In this document: positions 10,737-19,788 of the stretch, piece by piece | Layout of the letters: each line of letters opens with the position of its first letter | Position numbering within the stretch: position 1 is the stretch's first letter | Source of the DNA: Paraburkholderia phenazinium | GTDB taxonomy: Bacteria > Pseudomonadota > Gammaproteobacteria > Burkholderiales > Burkholderiaceae | Reading direction: 5' to 3' | Length of the DNA: 64,000 bases | Assembly (NCBI RefSeq): GCF_900141745.1 | Contig: NZ_FSRM01000001.1 | Location: forward strand, 558,001 to 622,000 | Translations under genes and position numbers: made by a program | Notes under the pieces: generated by a model | What the model was told of the DNA's origin: nothing | The model's database searches: none | Seen by the model: only the letters and a program-made list of their open reading frames with translations

Positions 10737-11312
10737 TCAAACTTCCAGTTCAGCGTCCAGTTCGGCGAGCTGGTTCGCGCGTACTTTCGCTTCGGCAACT
10801 TTCTTTGTCTTACCGGCGCGGGACGGCGGCTGGCACAGTCCGCAGACAAATCCGTGCTGGGGATCGTGCGCATGGGCGACGAACTGGCCGCCGCAGCGGC
10901 AGCACGAGGTCATCTGCAGCATGCCGGAGTCGAAAAAGCGCACCAGAGTCCATGCGCGGGTCAGGCTGAGGACCGGCTCGTCGTCGTGCAGATGGACGTG
11001 TTCCTGATACAGCCGGTAGCTCTTGACGATCGACTGGATCGTCTCGCAACCGCCATGGTCCGCCATGAAGCGGTAGATGTTATAGAACAGCGAGGAATGA
11101 AAGTTCGGCTGCCAGGTCATGAACCAGTCCGTCGAGAACGGCAGCATGCCCTTGGGCGGCGAAACCCCCTTCAATTCCTTGTAAAGCTTGATCAGCCGGT
11201 CGCGTGACAGGCTGGTCTCGGCCTCGAGCAATTGCAGACGCGCGCCGAGTTCGATCAATTCGATCGCCAGGGTAATTTCCCTGACTTCGAGTACTACGCT
11301 TTTAGTGGCCAT
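10737..11312 (-). CDS. flhC: FlhC flagellar master regulator subunit
   Basis: 191 residues, close to the 192 of the enterobacterial protein. Four cysteines near the C-terminus in CCRCGGQFV and FVCGLCQ fit the zinc site of FlhC. With FlhD it forms the activator of class II flagellar operons. It lies 60 bp downstream of flhD and upstream of motA. The C-terminus is rich in Lys and Ala. Confidence 0.96.
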   Translation of the reverse strand: MATKSVVLEVREITLAIELIELGARLQLLEAETSLSRDRLIKLYKELKGVSPPKGMLPFSTDWFMTWQPNFHSSLFYNIYRFMADHGGCETIQSIVKSYRLYQEHVHLHDDEPVLSLTRAWTLVRFFDSGMLQMTSCCRCGGQFVAHAHDPQHGFVCGLCQPPSRAGKTKKVAEAKVRANQLAELDAELEV

Positions 11313-11372
11313 GCGCTGCGCTTCCCGCGTCCTGGTGTTGCTGGTCGGTTTTGCCGCCGTAGAATGCCGGCC

Positions 11373-11696
11373 TCAGCCGATCTGTTCCACGGGCTGGCTT
11401 GCCATCAAGATCGCGGTATGCGCCTGAGCAACGGCGCTGCTGGTCTTGCCCTTGTCCGCAAGTGCGGACAGGACGGCGTGATCGTCGAAGCGAAAGCGGC
11501 AGAGAACCTGGCTGGATGCAGCCAGCTTGACGGTCTGTGCCAGAGACAGATTGGCAATCACATCGGCCAACTGATCCGATATACCCATGCGGAACATCCC
11601 CATGGGCTTGTCCTCACGCAGCAGACGCTGAGCGAGCAGGAGATAGGAGAGGTTCACTTCTCGTATCTCATTGAGCATGTCACTAGTGGTGCTCAT
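11373..11696 (-). CDS. flhD: FlhD flagellar master regulator subunit
   Basis: 107 residues beginning MSTTSDMLNEIREVNLSYL, the conserved N-terminal helix of FlhD, from an ATG with GGGGGA 4 nt upstream. It is the partner of FlhC in the DNA-binding activator complex at the top of the flagellar hierarchy. The 711-bp non-coding stretch upstream must contain its promoter and leader. Confidence 0.96.
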   Translation of the reverse strand: MSTTSDMLNEIREVNLSYLLLAQRLLREDKPMGMFRMGISDQLADVIANLSLAQTVKLAASSQVLCRFRFDDHAVLSALADKGKTSSAVAQAHTAILMASQPVEQIG

Positions 11697-12407
11697 GATT
11701 CCCCCGAGTCGATCTGGCTGGTCAGGCCGTTACGGAAACGTTTGCTCGAACGCGCGCACCGCACACCGCACGAACGGCTCGTTTATGGTCTTGCAAGCAT
11801 TGTGTCTAAATGTAACTGCGACTGAAATCGGACAGACACCCCGTCTGATTGCCGGAATGTTCCATAAATTGTGTAGGAATTTTTCCTACAAAACGCGTAG
11901 CGCGGATGGGATGAAAGGTGAGTGACAGCTTTTGGGGATCGATCGGTGCGCGACCCCGCGCGGTTTTTTGCACCGTTACAGGTGCGAGCAAATTATAGAT
12001 CTTTTTCACGCTGCGGCAACAATCGCTCGCTATTCGCGACGCATCGCGCCGCCTTTCAGGCCGGGGCACAAGGCGCGGCACGGTGCTTGCTGAGGGGTGT
12101 CGTGCCGGCTATGCTGCACCCCGGTCTCACCTGTTACGCACGGTGTTTCGCGCTGTAACAACATTAAGCGTTTGAAAAATAACTCGAATTGCGCCGGTCG
12201 ATCCCGATAATGGCCTTAAGGGATAACCCGATGCAGTGCCGGGTTGCCACCGGGCGGCGGCCTACCGCGTCCGTCCGTCCGAAAGGTATTCGCTCTTCGC
12301 CCGATCCGGGCAGATTTTGCGAACGCCGTTACGAACCGCAACTTATGTTGCATGGGCTGGAGTGTTTGCTCTTAAGGGCCGACTCCAGCCGTCACAGGAG
12401 AGTACGC
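11697..12407. promoter_or_regulatory. flhDC upstream region / divergent glycosyltransferase leader
   Basis: 711 bp with no supported gene; it must hold the flhDC promoter (minus) and the promoter of the glycosyltransferase (plus). Visible elements are a small hairpin GCGCG-ACCC-CGCGC followed by GGTTTTTT (11948-11969), a GCACC-GTTACA-GGTGC inverted repeat (11970-11985), and a TGTTAC/GTAACA inverted repeat (12132-12160). The GTTAC core recurs several times. I could not place a convincing -35/-10 pair. An in-frame upstream extension of the glycosyltransferase frame is not credible coding. Confidence 0.5.
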
Positions 12408-13472
12408 ATGCGAATCGCACAAATAGCGCCCCTATACGAAGCCGTCCCGCCCAAGTTCTATGGCGGCACTGAGCGCGTCGTGTCGTACCTGACCGAGGCT
12501 CTGGTCGAGCTCGGTCACGACGTGACGCTGTTCGCGAGCGGCGATTCGGTCACCTCCGCCAAACTCGAGGCCGCCTGGCCGCGCGCGCTGCGCCTCGACC
12601 CGACGGTGCGCGACGCCATGGCGCCGCACGTCCTGCTGATGGAACGGGTGCGCAGCATCGCCCATGAGTTCGACGTACTGCACTTCCACCTCGACTATCT
12701 GCCTTTCCCGCTGTTCTCGACGATGGACACGCCGTTCGTGACCACCCTGCACGGCCGTCTCGACCTGCCCGAACTGCAGCCGATCTTCGATACGTTCTCG
12801 CAGGCGCCGGTGGTGTCGATTTCGGACTCGCAGCGTCTGCCGCTCAAGCAGGCCAACTGGCTCAACACCATTTACCACGGTCTGCCGGAAAATCTGCTCA
12901 CGCCGCAGACGCACAAGAAGCCCGAATATCTGGCGTTCCTCGGCCGTATCTGTCCGGAGAAGCGCGTCGATACAGCCATCAAGATCGCTGCACAAAGCGG
13001 TCTGCCGCTGAAGATCGCCGCCAAGGTGGATAAGGTCGACCAGGAATACTTCAAGACGGAAATCGAACCGCTGCTGTCGCAGGCACACGTCGAATTCGTC
13101 GGTGAGATCAACGAAGCGCAAAAGCCGGAGTTTCTGTCGGGCGCCAAGGCGCTGCTGTTCCCGATCGACTGGTCGGAGCCGTTTGGTCTCGTGATGATCG
13201 AATCAATGGCCTGCGGCACGCCGGTGATCGCCTTCAACCGCGGTTCGGTGCCGGAAGTGATCGACCACGGCGTAACCGGCTTCGTGGTTGAGGACGTGCA
13301 AGGTGCGGTCGCGGCGCTGCAGCGGCTGGGCGACCTGTCGCGTACGGAAATCCGCGCCCAGTTCGAACGCCGCTTTAGCGCGAAGACAATGGCGCAGAAC
13401 TATCTCGACGGCTATACGGCGCTTATCGAAGCTGAACGCCGTCCGATGTTGCGCCAGGTAGCCGTAGGCTGA
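12408..13472 (+). CDS. GT4-family glycosyltransferase
   Basis: 354 residues from the ATG at 12408, which has CAGGAGAG upstream and starts at the conserved MRIAQIAPLYEAVPP; the frame is open further upstream but looks non-coding. The GT-B fold is indicated by the Gly-rich loop FYGGTERVV near the N-terminus and the donor-site motif EPFGLVMIESMACGTPVI (EX7E) near the C-terminus. Enzymes of this group transfer sugars to exopolysaccharide, lipid or metabolite acceptors. The acceptor is not evident. It stands alone, ending at a strong terminator, and nothing ties it to the flagellar genes. Confidence 0.88.
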   Translation: MRIAQIAPLYEAVPPKFYGGTERVVSYLTEALVELGHDVTLFASGDSVTSAKLEAAWPRALRLDPTVRDAMAPHVLLMERVRSIAHEFDVLHFHLDYLPFPLFSTMDTPFVTTLHGRLDLPELQPIFDTFSQAPVVSISDSQRLPLKQANWLNTIYHGLPENLLTPQTHKKPEYLAFLGRICPEKRVDTAIKIAAQSGLPLKIAAKVDKVDQEYFKTEIEPLLSQAHVEFVGEINEAQKPEFLSGAKALLFPIDWSEPFGLVMIESMACGTPVIAFNRGSVPEVIDHGVTGFVVEDVQGAVAALQRLGDLSRTEIRAQFERRFSAKTMAQNYLDGYTALIEAERRPMLRQVAVG

Positions 13473-13567
13473 ACGGCCTATGCATCTGATGCCGGCTAAA
13501 TACGCGAAAAACACCGTGTGAATCGTTTGCGCGAGCGGAACCGCGTCGATTAGCCGCTCATCTTCAT

Positions 13568-13596
13568 AAAAGCCGCCTCTCAAAGGCGGCTTTTTT
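13568..13596. terminator. Intrinsic terminator (bidirectional)
   Basis: An 11-bp stem AAAAGCCGCCT/AGGCGGCTTTT with a 5-nt loop and T-runs on both strands, between the convergent glycosyltransferase and H-NS-type genes. Confidence 0.9.
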
Positions 13597-13699
13597 ACCG
13601 CCCAATTCCAGCACAAATCTGATACATATTTCGCCGCTTAAGCTTCCCGAATGCCATTAACCTTCAGGAAGCTTTCGCCGTGACAATTAACCGCCGCGA

Positions 13700-14002
13700 C
13701 TAAACCTGTTCGATCAGAAAGCGTTCGCGATTCTTGCCGGAAATCCACTTGGGCGGCTTGCCTCGTCCGCTCCACGTATTACCGGACTTCGGATCCTGAT
13801 ACTTGGGCGGCAGCGGCGCCTTCTTGGGCGGGCGTCCGCGCCGGGCGGCAACCGCAAAACCCAGGTCCTGGGCAGTCAATCCATACTCGGCAATCTTGCC
13901 GCGGATCTCCTCGATTACATTGCCGAGTTCAGTGCGTCGTGCTTCGTCCGCCTGAGCCTGCAGTCTGGCGATCTGCGCCTTAAGTTCTGCATATTGCGAC
14001 AT
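13700..14002 (-). CDS. H-NS family nucleoid-associated protein
   Basis: 100 residues. The N-terminal half is a coiled-coil oligomerisation helix (about 2-45). The C-terminal half carries the DNA-binding signature TWSGRGKPPKWI preceded by the basic RRGRPPKK, an AT-hook-like motif. The short form is typical of beta-proteobacterial H-NS paralogues of the Bv3F/HvrA type, which silence AT-rich DNA. The upstream region (14003-14170) is notably AT-rich, which would suit autoregulation. Confidence 0.92.
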   Translation of the reverse strand: MSQYAELKAQIARLQAQADEARRTELGNVIEEIRGKIAEYGLTAQDLGFAVAARRGRPPKKAPLPPKYQDPKSGNTWSGRGKPPKWISGKNRERFLIEQV

Positions 14003-14295
14003 TTCCCTACTCCCTTTTTGTAGAACTCATTGTGACGCAGACTAGCCGTAATTACCGAATTTCGCAATGGACAGTAATACTCACAATTGAGGTATCGTCT
14101 GATAATTATTAAAGAGCGATGAATTGTTAAATCGATTCGGACTTTATCGGTAAATAATCCAAACTGCCTACGGCGACATTGACAATTCTTGACACCCGAT
14201 TCGCCGATATTTCCCTAGAATTTGGCGCTCGGAGGTGGGTACCCGAATACCCATGTACCGCCTCCAGCAAGTCAAACTTTTTAGGATTCCATATC
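14003..14295. promoter_or_regulatory. AT-rich divergent region between H-NS-type gene and aqpZ
   Basis: 293 bp, AT-rich in its left half (14040-14165), serving as promoter for the H-NS-type gene on the minus strand and aqpZ on the plus strand. An open frame continues upstream of aqpZ but lacks a ribosome site at its start, so it is treated as non-coding. Confidence 0.5.
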
Positions 14296-15039
14296 ATGCA
14301 GTTGTCAAAGCGCCTCGCTGCCGAGCTGTTCGGCACATTCTGGCTCGTCCTCGGGGGCTGCGGCAGCGCGGTCCTCGCCGCCAATTTCGCCGGTCCGGTC
14401 CATGGGCTGGGCATCGGCTTTGTCGGTGTCGCGTTTGCATTCGGCCTCACGGTGCTGACCATGGCCTACGCCATCGGCCATATCTCGGGCTGTCACCTGA
14501 ATCCGGCGGTGAGCGTCGGCCTGACCGTGGCGGGCCGCTTTCCGGCACGTGACCTCGTACCGTATATCGTTGCCCAGGTGGTCGGCGCCGTACTCGGCGC
14601 CTTCGTGCTGTCGTTGATTGCCAGCGGCAAACCGGGCTTCGACCTCGTGTCGAGCGGCTTCGCCAGCAATGGCTACGGCGATCGCTCGCCCGGCCACTAC
14701 TCGCTGATGGCGGCGTTTATCTGCGAAGTGGTCATGACTGGCTTCTTCCTGTTCGTGATTCTCGGCGCCACCGACAAGCGCGCGCCGGCTGGCTTCGCGC
14801 CGATCGCCATCGGACTGTGCCTGACGCTGATCCACCTGATCTCGATTCCAGTCACCAATACCTCGGTCAATCCGGCCCGCTCGACGGGTCCGGCGCTGTT
14901 CGTGGGTGGCGCAGCTGTCGACCAGCTCTGGTTGTTCTGGGTCGCGCCGATCCTCGGCGCTGTGATTGCCGGTCTCGTGTATCCGGTTGTCGCGGCAAGC
15001 CGTGCGCCGCTCGAGTCGCGCTCTGCGCTGGCGGATTGA
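14296..15039 (+). CDS. aqpZ: Aquaporin Z-type water channel
   Basis: 247 residues from the ATG at 14296 ([21 protein letters not shown]), matching the conserved family start. Six spans and both NPA half-helices are present: [11 protein letters not shown] and [15 protein letters not shown]. Arg after the second NPA and the His/Cys-containing filter are as in water-selective AqpZ. It permits osmotic water flow across the inner membrane. The gene is monocistronic, with a strong hairpin downstream. Confidence 0.96.
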   Translation: MQLSKRLAAELFGTFWLVLGGCGSAVLAANFAGPVHGLGIGFVGVAFAFGLTVLTMAYAIGHISGCHLNPAVSVGLTVAGRFPARDLVPYIVAQVVGAVLGAFVLSLIASGKPGFDLVSSGFASNGYGDRSPGHYSLMAAFICEVVMTGFFLFVILGATDKRAPAGFAPIAIGLCLTLIHLISIPVTNTSVNPARSTGPALFVGGAAVDQLWLFWVAPILGAVIAGLVYPVVAASRAPLESRSALAD

Positions 15040-15074
15040 CGAATCCGTAGCGCCAAAGGGCGAATCTATCTGCA

Positions 15075-15098
15075 AAGCGGGCGCTGTGGCGCCCGCTT
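15075..15098 (+). terminator. Hairpin terminator after aqpZ
   Basis: A perfect 10-bp stem AAGCGGGCGC/GCGCCCGCTT with a TGTG loop, 35 bp after the aqpZ stop. The T-run is interrupted (CTGCTTT), so termination may be partial. Confidence 0.75.
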
Positions 15099-15213
15099 CT
15101 GCTTTACGGACGGCCTTACGCACAGGCGGCCCTCAGTGCGAGCGACGCGCGGCAAGGCGTAGCGCCACTGCTAGAATCGTCCGACTTTCACACGGCTCGC
15201 AAAGAGGCTCCCG

Positions 15214-15903
15214 ATGAACCGTTCCCGTCGATTCCTGCAAGGCGTCGCATTCTGGCTCGCGGCCTCGTGTGGCACCGCCATGTTGCCCGTCACCGCGCAT
15301 GCGGCCAGCAGCCAGGCGGCCGGCACCGCCGTTGAAACGCTGGTGTTTGTCCGTCACGGCGAGAAGCCCGCGCAAGGGCTCGGTCAGCTCAATTGCCAAG
15401 GTCTTAACCGGGCGCTAGCGTTGCCCGCGGTAATCGCCGCCAAGTTCGGCAAACCTGACGCGATCTTCGCGCCGGATCCGGGCGAGCAGAAAAACGACGG
15501 TGGCCATCCTTATTACTATGTGCGCCCGCTGGCCACCATCGAACCCACCGCCATCCAATTCCAGATGCCGGTGCAAACGCCTTATGGCCTGACGCAGATA
15601 GACCGGCTCGGCGCCACGCTGATCGATCCGGCATATCGCAACAAGCTGGTGGTGGTGGCATGGGAGCACAAACTGATCGAGAAGCTGGTGCGCCAGATGG
15701 TGAGCGCTCATGGCGGCAACGCCGCAGACGTGCCGAAGTGGCACAGCGACGATTTCGACAGTATTTATATCGTGAAGCTCGACTGGCAGGGCGGCTCGCC
15801 GCGTGCGAGCTTCCAGCATAGCGAAGAAGGGCTGAATGGGCGGTCTACGGATTGCCCATGCGCGGCGTTGGCGCCCGCGGCGGCTTCAGATGCAGTGCAT
15901 TAG
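15214..15903 (+). CDS. Exported histidine-phosphatase-like protein
   Basis: 229 residues with a Sec signal peptide (about 1-30, cleavage near AHAAS). The RHG motif of the histidine phosphatase superfamily is in LVFVRHGEKPA, and a plausible second catalytic histidine is in VVAWEHKLIEKL. Probably a periplasmic phosphatase of unknown substrate. The last codons overlap the 3' end of the convergent HAD gene by 4 bp. Confidence 0.8.
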   Translation: MNRSRRFLQGVAFWLAASCGTAMLPVTAHAASSQAAGTAVETLVFVRHGEKPAQGLGQLNCQGLNRALALPAVIAAKFGKPDAIFAPDPGEQKNDGGHPYYYVRPLATIEPTAIQFQMPVQTPYGLTQIDRLGATLIDPAYRNKLVVVAWEHKLIEKLVRQMVSAHGGNAADVPKWHSDDFDSIYIVKLDWQGGSPRASFQHSEEGLNGRSTDCPCAALAPAAASDAVH

Positions 15904-16718
15904 GCAAGCTCATCGTCCATGGCGAACAGCTTGCGCAGGTGACGAGCGACGCCTGCTTCGAAGTTGTTGCCGATTCGCGGCACGTTCGGCAAGCGTGTGA
16001 TCAGATCCGGGTTGGCGTTTTTCATCATGAACGGATGGCCAGCGGTTTCGAGCAGGTCGATGTCGTTCATGTTGTCGCCGAAGGCGATACAGCGGCCGGT
16101 CTCTACGCCGAGGCGGTCGAGCACGAACTTCAGCGCGCGGCCCTTCGACACGTTCGATGTCATGACCTCAAGGCAATCGGGCAGCGAGTAGGTGACATAG
16201 AGGGTGTCGCCGAACTCGCGTTGCAGATTGGCCGCGACCGGTGCGAGATCGGCCGGCTCGCCAATATAGAGCGCCTTTGCAATGCCCTCGCCGTGATGCC
16301 GCCGCAGGTCGGTCACTTCGTAGCTAAAGCCCGAATCCTTATGTAGACGCAAAAGTTCTGGCGCGTCCCGGTCGATGAGCCAATCGTGATCTGCAAACAG
16401 ATTGACGATCACCCGCCCATGCGCGCCCGCGATTTCCGGCTGCACGAGCCGGTGCACGGTGGCGGGCGGAAGATCGTCCCCGTAGATCATGGTGTCGTCC
16501 GGCGCATGCACGCGCGCGCCGTTTGACGTGACCAGGTACGGCCGGATGCCCAGCAGATCGCGGATGCCCGCCGCGTCGCGGTAATGGCGGCCGGTTGCAA
16601 TGATGAATTGCAGGCCGTCCGCCTCCAGCCGCCGAACCGTGGCAACGGTGAATGGGTCGAGTTGATGGTCTCCGTCGAGCAGGGTGCCGTCGAGATCGGT
16701 GGCAATGACTTGGTACAT
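15900..16718 (-). CDS. Cof-type HAD phosphatase (YidA-like)
   Basis: 272 residues from the internal Met at 16718 (MYQVIATDLDGTLLDG), preferred because family members start here; an ATG 11 codons upstream is possible, and neither has a good ribosome site. The HAD motif I is DLDGTLLD, with a C2 cap domain and motif IV GDNMNDIDLLETAG. Such enzymes dephosphorylate sugar phosphates and cofactor phosphates. It follows the BadF-type kinase by 63 bp and may be cotranscribed with it. Confidence 0.9.
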   Translation of the reverse strand: MYQVIATDLDGTLLDGDHQLDPFTVATVRRLEADGLQFIIATGRHYRDAAGIRDLLGIRPYLVTSNGARVHAPDDTMIYGDDLPPATVHRLVQPEIAGAHGRVIVNLFADHDWLIDRDAPELLRLHKDSGFSYEVTDLRRHHGEGIAKALYIGEPADLAPVAANLQREFGDTLYVTYSLPDCLEVMTSNVSKGRALKFVLDRLGVETGRCIAFGDNMNDIDLLETAGHPFMMKNANPDLITRLPNVPRIGNNFEAGVARHLRKLFAMDDELA

Positions 16719-16781
16719 GGTGTGAGCAGCCGGCAGCATCGAAGGCGCCATTTTATCGTTGCTTGCGACGCTTTCCCCGGA

Positions 16782-17675
16782 TTAGCCCGCCAGATTCAAA
16801 CCGAGCCGCGCGGCTTCCTGCTGCGCAAGCTGCCACGCACCGTGCGCCGAATCGCCCAGCGGCGCGCGCAGCCGGGCCTGTAAATGCTGCGGTACGTAGT
16901 CGCGCAACGGTTGGCCGAGGCCACCGCACAAGGCCACCGGCAGCTCTCCGGACGCGTCTAGCGCTGTAATCATCTTGCCAATTTCTTCTCCGGCCTCTTT
17001 GAGCAGGCGCGCGGCGAAGGGATGGCTGGCATGCGCGATGACGATGGGCGCGAGACTCGCGTAGGCGGTCTGATTGGCGTTGCAAAGCCAGACAATCAGG
17101 CCGTCGCGATCTTGCGCGCCCACCCGTTCGAGCAGTGCTTGGGCCAGTTCATCCAGCGGCGCGCGGCCATCCAGCGCCTGCTGCGCGTACACGACTATGC
17201 GCAAGCCGAGCCAGGCACCACTTGCCTCATCACCAGACGGGAAGCCGAAACCGCTGGCGATCCGGTACTCGCCGACACCATCTGCCGCGGCAGCCACGCT
17301 GCCTGTGCCAAGCGCCACGATGACACCGTGCGCCCCGCCGTGCGCGCCGAGCAGGGTCGTGTAGGCATCGTGTTCCACGGCGAGACCCGCTAGCTTCGGC
17401 GCCTGGGCGTGAAACGCAGCAAGCCAGTCGGGGTTGTTGAATCCCGCCAGTCCGCAGCCCAGTACGCAACGCTCCCATTGCGGGGCGACCCCGGCCTGCC
17501 GGAAAGCCTCGGTGCAACCTGCCAGGATGGCCTGCCAGGCACGCTCGATACCGAGGCCCAGGCCGGACGGGCCACTAGCCGCCAGAGCCAGTTCGCGGCC
17601 GTGGGCGTCACCGAGTACGACACGCGTGCCGCTGCCGCCGCCGTCGACGCCGATCAGAAAGAGGTCTGTATTCAT
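16782..17675 (-). CDS. BadF/BadG/BcrA-family kinase, likely N-acetylglucosamine kinase
   Basis: 297 residues from the ATG at 17675 (MNTDLFLIGVDGGGSGTR); the open frame extends further but the family start is here. An ASKHA ATPase fold is shown by the phosphate-1 loop VDGGGSGTR, the GTGSVAAAADG phosphate-2 segment and the C-terminal ALCGGLGQPL. The family includes eukaryote-like N-acetylglucosamine kinases. A role in amino-sugar or cell-wall sugar recycling is plausible but not proven. Confidence 0.85.
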   Translation of the reverse strand: MNTDLFLIGVDGGGSGTRVVLGDAHGRELALAASGPSGLGLGIERAWQAILAGCTEAFRQAGVAPQWERCVLGCGLAGFNNPDWLAAFHAQAPKLAGLAVEHDAYTTLLGAHGGAHGVIVALGTGSVAAAADGVGEYRIASGFGFPSGDEASGAWLGLRIVVYAQQALDGRAPLDELAQALLERVGAQDRDGLIVWLCNANQTAYASLAPIVIAHASHPFAARLLKEAGEEIGKMITALDASGELPVALCGGLGQPLRDYVPQHLQARLRAPLGDSAHGAWQLAQQEAARLGLNLAG

Positions 17676-17847
17676 CAAGTGAGTGTGGGTGAAAAGAGTT
17701 GCCGAACCGGAATGCCGCATAGCGTGGCAGACCAGCGTGAATCCGGCAACTGGCCGAACGGCCGGCTTGCGATGCGCGGGCGTTCCGCTATGCTGGCAAA
17801 GCCCGGACGCGCCGGGATTTCGACACATCAAATGCAGGAGCCGGAAC

Positions 17848-18444
17848 GTGACACAGCGATGCAACTGGGTATCGAGCGAAGCGCTCGCACACTACCACGA
17901 CATCGAGTGGGGTGTCCCTTCGCGCGACGATCAACATCTCTTTGAAATGCTGGTACTGGAGGGCGCGCAGGCCGGTCTGTCATGGTCCACGATCCTCAAC
18001 AAACGCAGCGGCTACCGTCGGGGATTCGCCAACTTCGATATCGACAAGGTGGCCCGCTTCACGCCAAAGCATGTCGACGCGCTGGTCGCCGATGAATCGA
18101 TCGTACGGCATCGCGGCAAGATCGAAGCGGCCATTACCAACGCGCGCGCCGTGCAACAGATCCAGGCGGAACACGGGTCGCTGGCGCAGTTCATCTGGTC
18201 TTTCGTTAATGACACGCCCATCCAGAACGAATGGACCTCGTACCAGCACGCGCCGGCCTCAACGGAGATTTCCGACGCGCTGAGCAAGGGACTCAAGCGC
18301 TACGGCTGCAAGTTCGTCGGTTCGACGATCTGCTATGCATTTATGCAGGCTGTCGGCATGGTGAACGACCATCAGACCGACTGCGATTGCTACGCCCGCT
18401 GCGCCGCCCTCGGCAAAAAGGGGCGCAAGCGGAAGGCCGGCTGA
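17848..18444 (+). CDS. tag: DNA-3-methyladenine glycosylase I
   Basis: 198 residues from the GTG at 17848 with CAGGAG 7 nt upstream, giving MTQRCNWVSSEALAHYHD, the Tag family start. It has the zinc ligands of Tag (C4, H17-region, and DHQTDCDCYARC near 170-180) and the core EGAQAGLSWSTIL. It excises 3-methyladenine from alkylated DNA. It is divergent from the BadF-type kinase, across about 170 bp. Confidence 0.95.
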   Translation: MTQRCNWVSSEALAHYHDIEWGVPSRDDQHLFEMLVLEGAQAGLSWSTILNKRSGYRRGFANFDIDKVARFTPKHVDALVADESIVRHRGKIEAAITNARAVQQIQAEHGSLAQFIWSFVNDTPIQNEWTSYQHAPASTEISDALSKGLKRYGCKFVGSTICYAFMQAVGMVNDHQTDCDCYARCAALGKKGRKRKAG

Positions 18445-18787
18445 GGCGCATCCGCGAGTTCCGGGGCCGAAGGTACGCCAGGCGCGTCGCCGGTCTCGGA
18501 TCTGCGCCCCGGCCTCGTGTGGTTTTCGCCACACTTCGGACGCAAAACCCAGCGTCTGCGGGAAAGTCCTGAGCGCGCCCGTGCCGCCCCCTCACAGCCT
18601 TACCCAGCTTGGCTTTGCGGGCACTCCACCACCTGCAGATCTCTCGAATCGTGTCAAAATTGCGGACTTGCGCGCTGCACCGCTACGTTTTTACCTGATT
18701 CAGTCGTTATAACGATTGAAGGGACAACAACTGCGCTTGAACCACCCATGAATGACCGCTGCGCGTAGACGCAGGGGGAGAACAACC
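18445..18787 (+). promoter_or_regulatory. Intergenic region with 12-bp palindrome upstream of small conserved protein
   Basis: 343 bp without a supported gene. A perfect palindrome TCGTTATAACGA lies at 18704-18715, about 72 bp before the next start codon, where an operator could sit. An ATG in frame (18752) has no ribosome site; the ATG at 18788 follows AGGGGGAG. Confidence 0.45.
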
Positions 18788-19213
18788 ATGAAAAATCCAA
18801 ACTTCCTGACGTATCAGGAGATATTCGACAAAGCCGTCAGCCATCTTGACGGTCAGGGGCGCGCCGCACTTCTGCCGCGTGGCGGCGGAGCCTATCGGGG
18901 TTACTGCGGTGGCTGCCCGGTCGGCAGCTTTATCAAGCCGCGCGACTATATGACGGCAATGGAAGGCATTCCGGTGCGCTATATCGGCAAAACCCCGATC
19001 GAAGTGCCTGCCTATATGGATGTCGGAGTGGCCGCACTCAAGAAAGCGCTGCTGCGAGCCCATATCAATATCTTCGACCCCGCCACCATCGACCTGCTAA
19101 GTTGCCTACAAAACGTGCACGACGTATTCGGCACGTGGGAATGGCAGGAACGGCTGGTTTCGATTGCCCGTCAGTTCGGCTTGTCCACAGCGCAGCTGAA
19201 AACCGCCGCCTGA
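18788..19213 (+). CDS. Conserved hypothetical protein (141 aa)
   Basis: 141 residues, MKNPNFLTYQEIFDKAVSHL at the start, no signal peptide or membrane span. A glycine/cysteine-rich stretch YRGYCGGCPVGSFI (about 38-52) has a CGGC dicysteine, and another Cys lies in LLSCLQNVHD. I do not recognise a family. A CXXC-type pair could bind metal or be redox active. Good ribosome site and codon usage support expression. Confidence 0.75.
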   Translation: MKNPNFLTYQEIFDKAVSHLDGQGRAALLPRGGGAYRGYCGGCPVGSFIKPRDYMTAMEGIPVRYIGKTPIEVPAYMDVGVAALKKALLRAHINIFDPATIDLLSCLQNVHDVFGTWEWQERLVSIARQFGLSTAQLKTAA

Positions 19214-19277
19214 GCCGCCATAAGGCTTCCCAGAAACATCCTCGGAAGCCTCGCTGGAATTGCTCGCCCAAATACAA

Positions 19278-19316
19278 AACGGCGGTGTGGCTTCTTGCGA
19301 AGCTCACACCGCCGTT
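19278..19316. terminator. Long hairpin between convergent genes
   Basis: A 12-bp stem AACGGCGGTGTG/CACACCGCCGTT is extended by GCTTC/GAAGC across a one-base bulge, with a 4-nt loop. It lies between the 3' end of the 141-aa gene and the 3' end of rpsU, so it can serve both, although T-runs are poor. Confidence 0.7.
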
Positions 19317-19338
19317 CGGCTGTGCTTGAAAAGCGTGC

Positions 19339-19551
19339 TTAGTGCAGCTTTTTCGGCAGTTGCTGGCTACGCAGGCGCTTGTGCAGGCGCTTCACAGCAG
19401 CGGCCTTCTTGCGCTTGCGAGCCGTCGTCGGCTTTTCGTACGATTGGCGTTCACGCAGTTCTGCGATCAGGCCATTCTTTTCGATTGCGCGACGAAAGCG
19501 GCGGATCGCCACTTCGAACGGCTCGTTTTCCTTCAGAAGAATCGTCGTCAT
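19339..19551 (-). CDS. rpsU: 30S ribosomal protein S21
   Basis: 70 residues from the ATG at 19551, [21 protein letters not shown], the universal bS21 start, ending in a Lys/Arg-rich tail. The frame continues upstream for 18 codons but family length sets the start. bS21 sits near the 3' end of 16S rRNA and helps initiation. It is a stand-alone gene here. Confidence 0.97.
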   Translation of the reverse strand: MTTILLKENEPFEVAIRRFRRAIEKNGLIAELRERQSYEKPTTARKRKKAAAVKRLHKRLRSQQLPKKLH

Positions 19552-19788
19552 GTAATTCCTAACTAAATCGCTGGATACGGGTAATTGCGCAGTGGTGTGT
19601 GCCACGTACGCGCCGGCCTCCGGTCATTTCGCAACATGGCCAATAACAGGCAAACGAAACCATGAACGAAACGAAAGGCAAAGCGGCCACGGAGGCCGGA
19701 AAAGAGAGGTGGGGAGTTCACCACGAAACAGGCAAAGATCTCAATTCACTCCCGATGATATCAGGAAAATACCGTGCCTACCACCATT

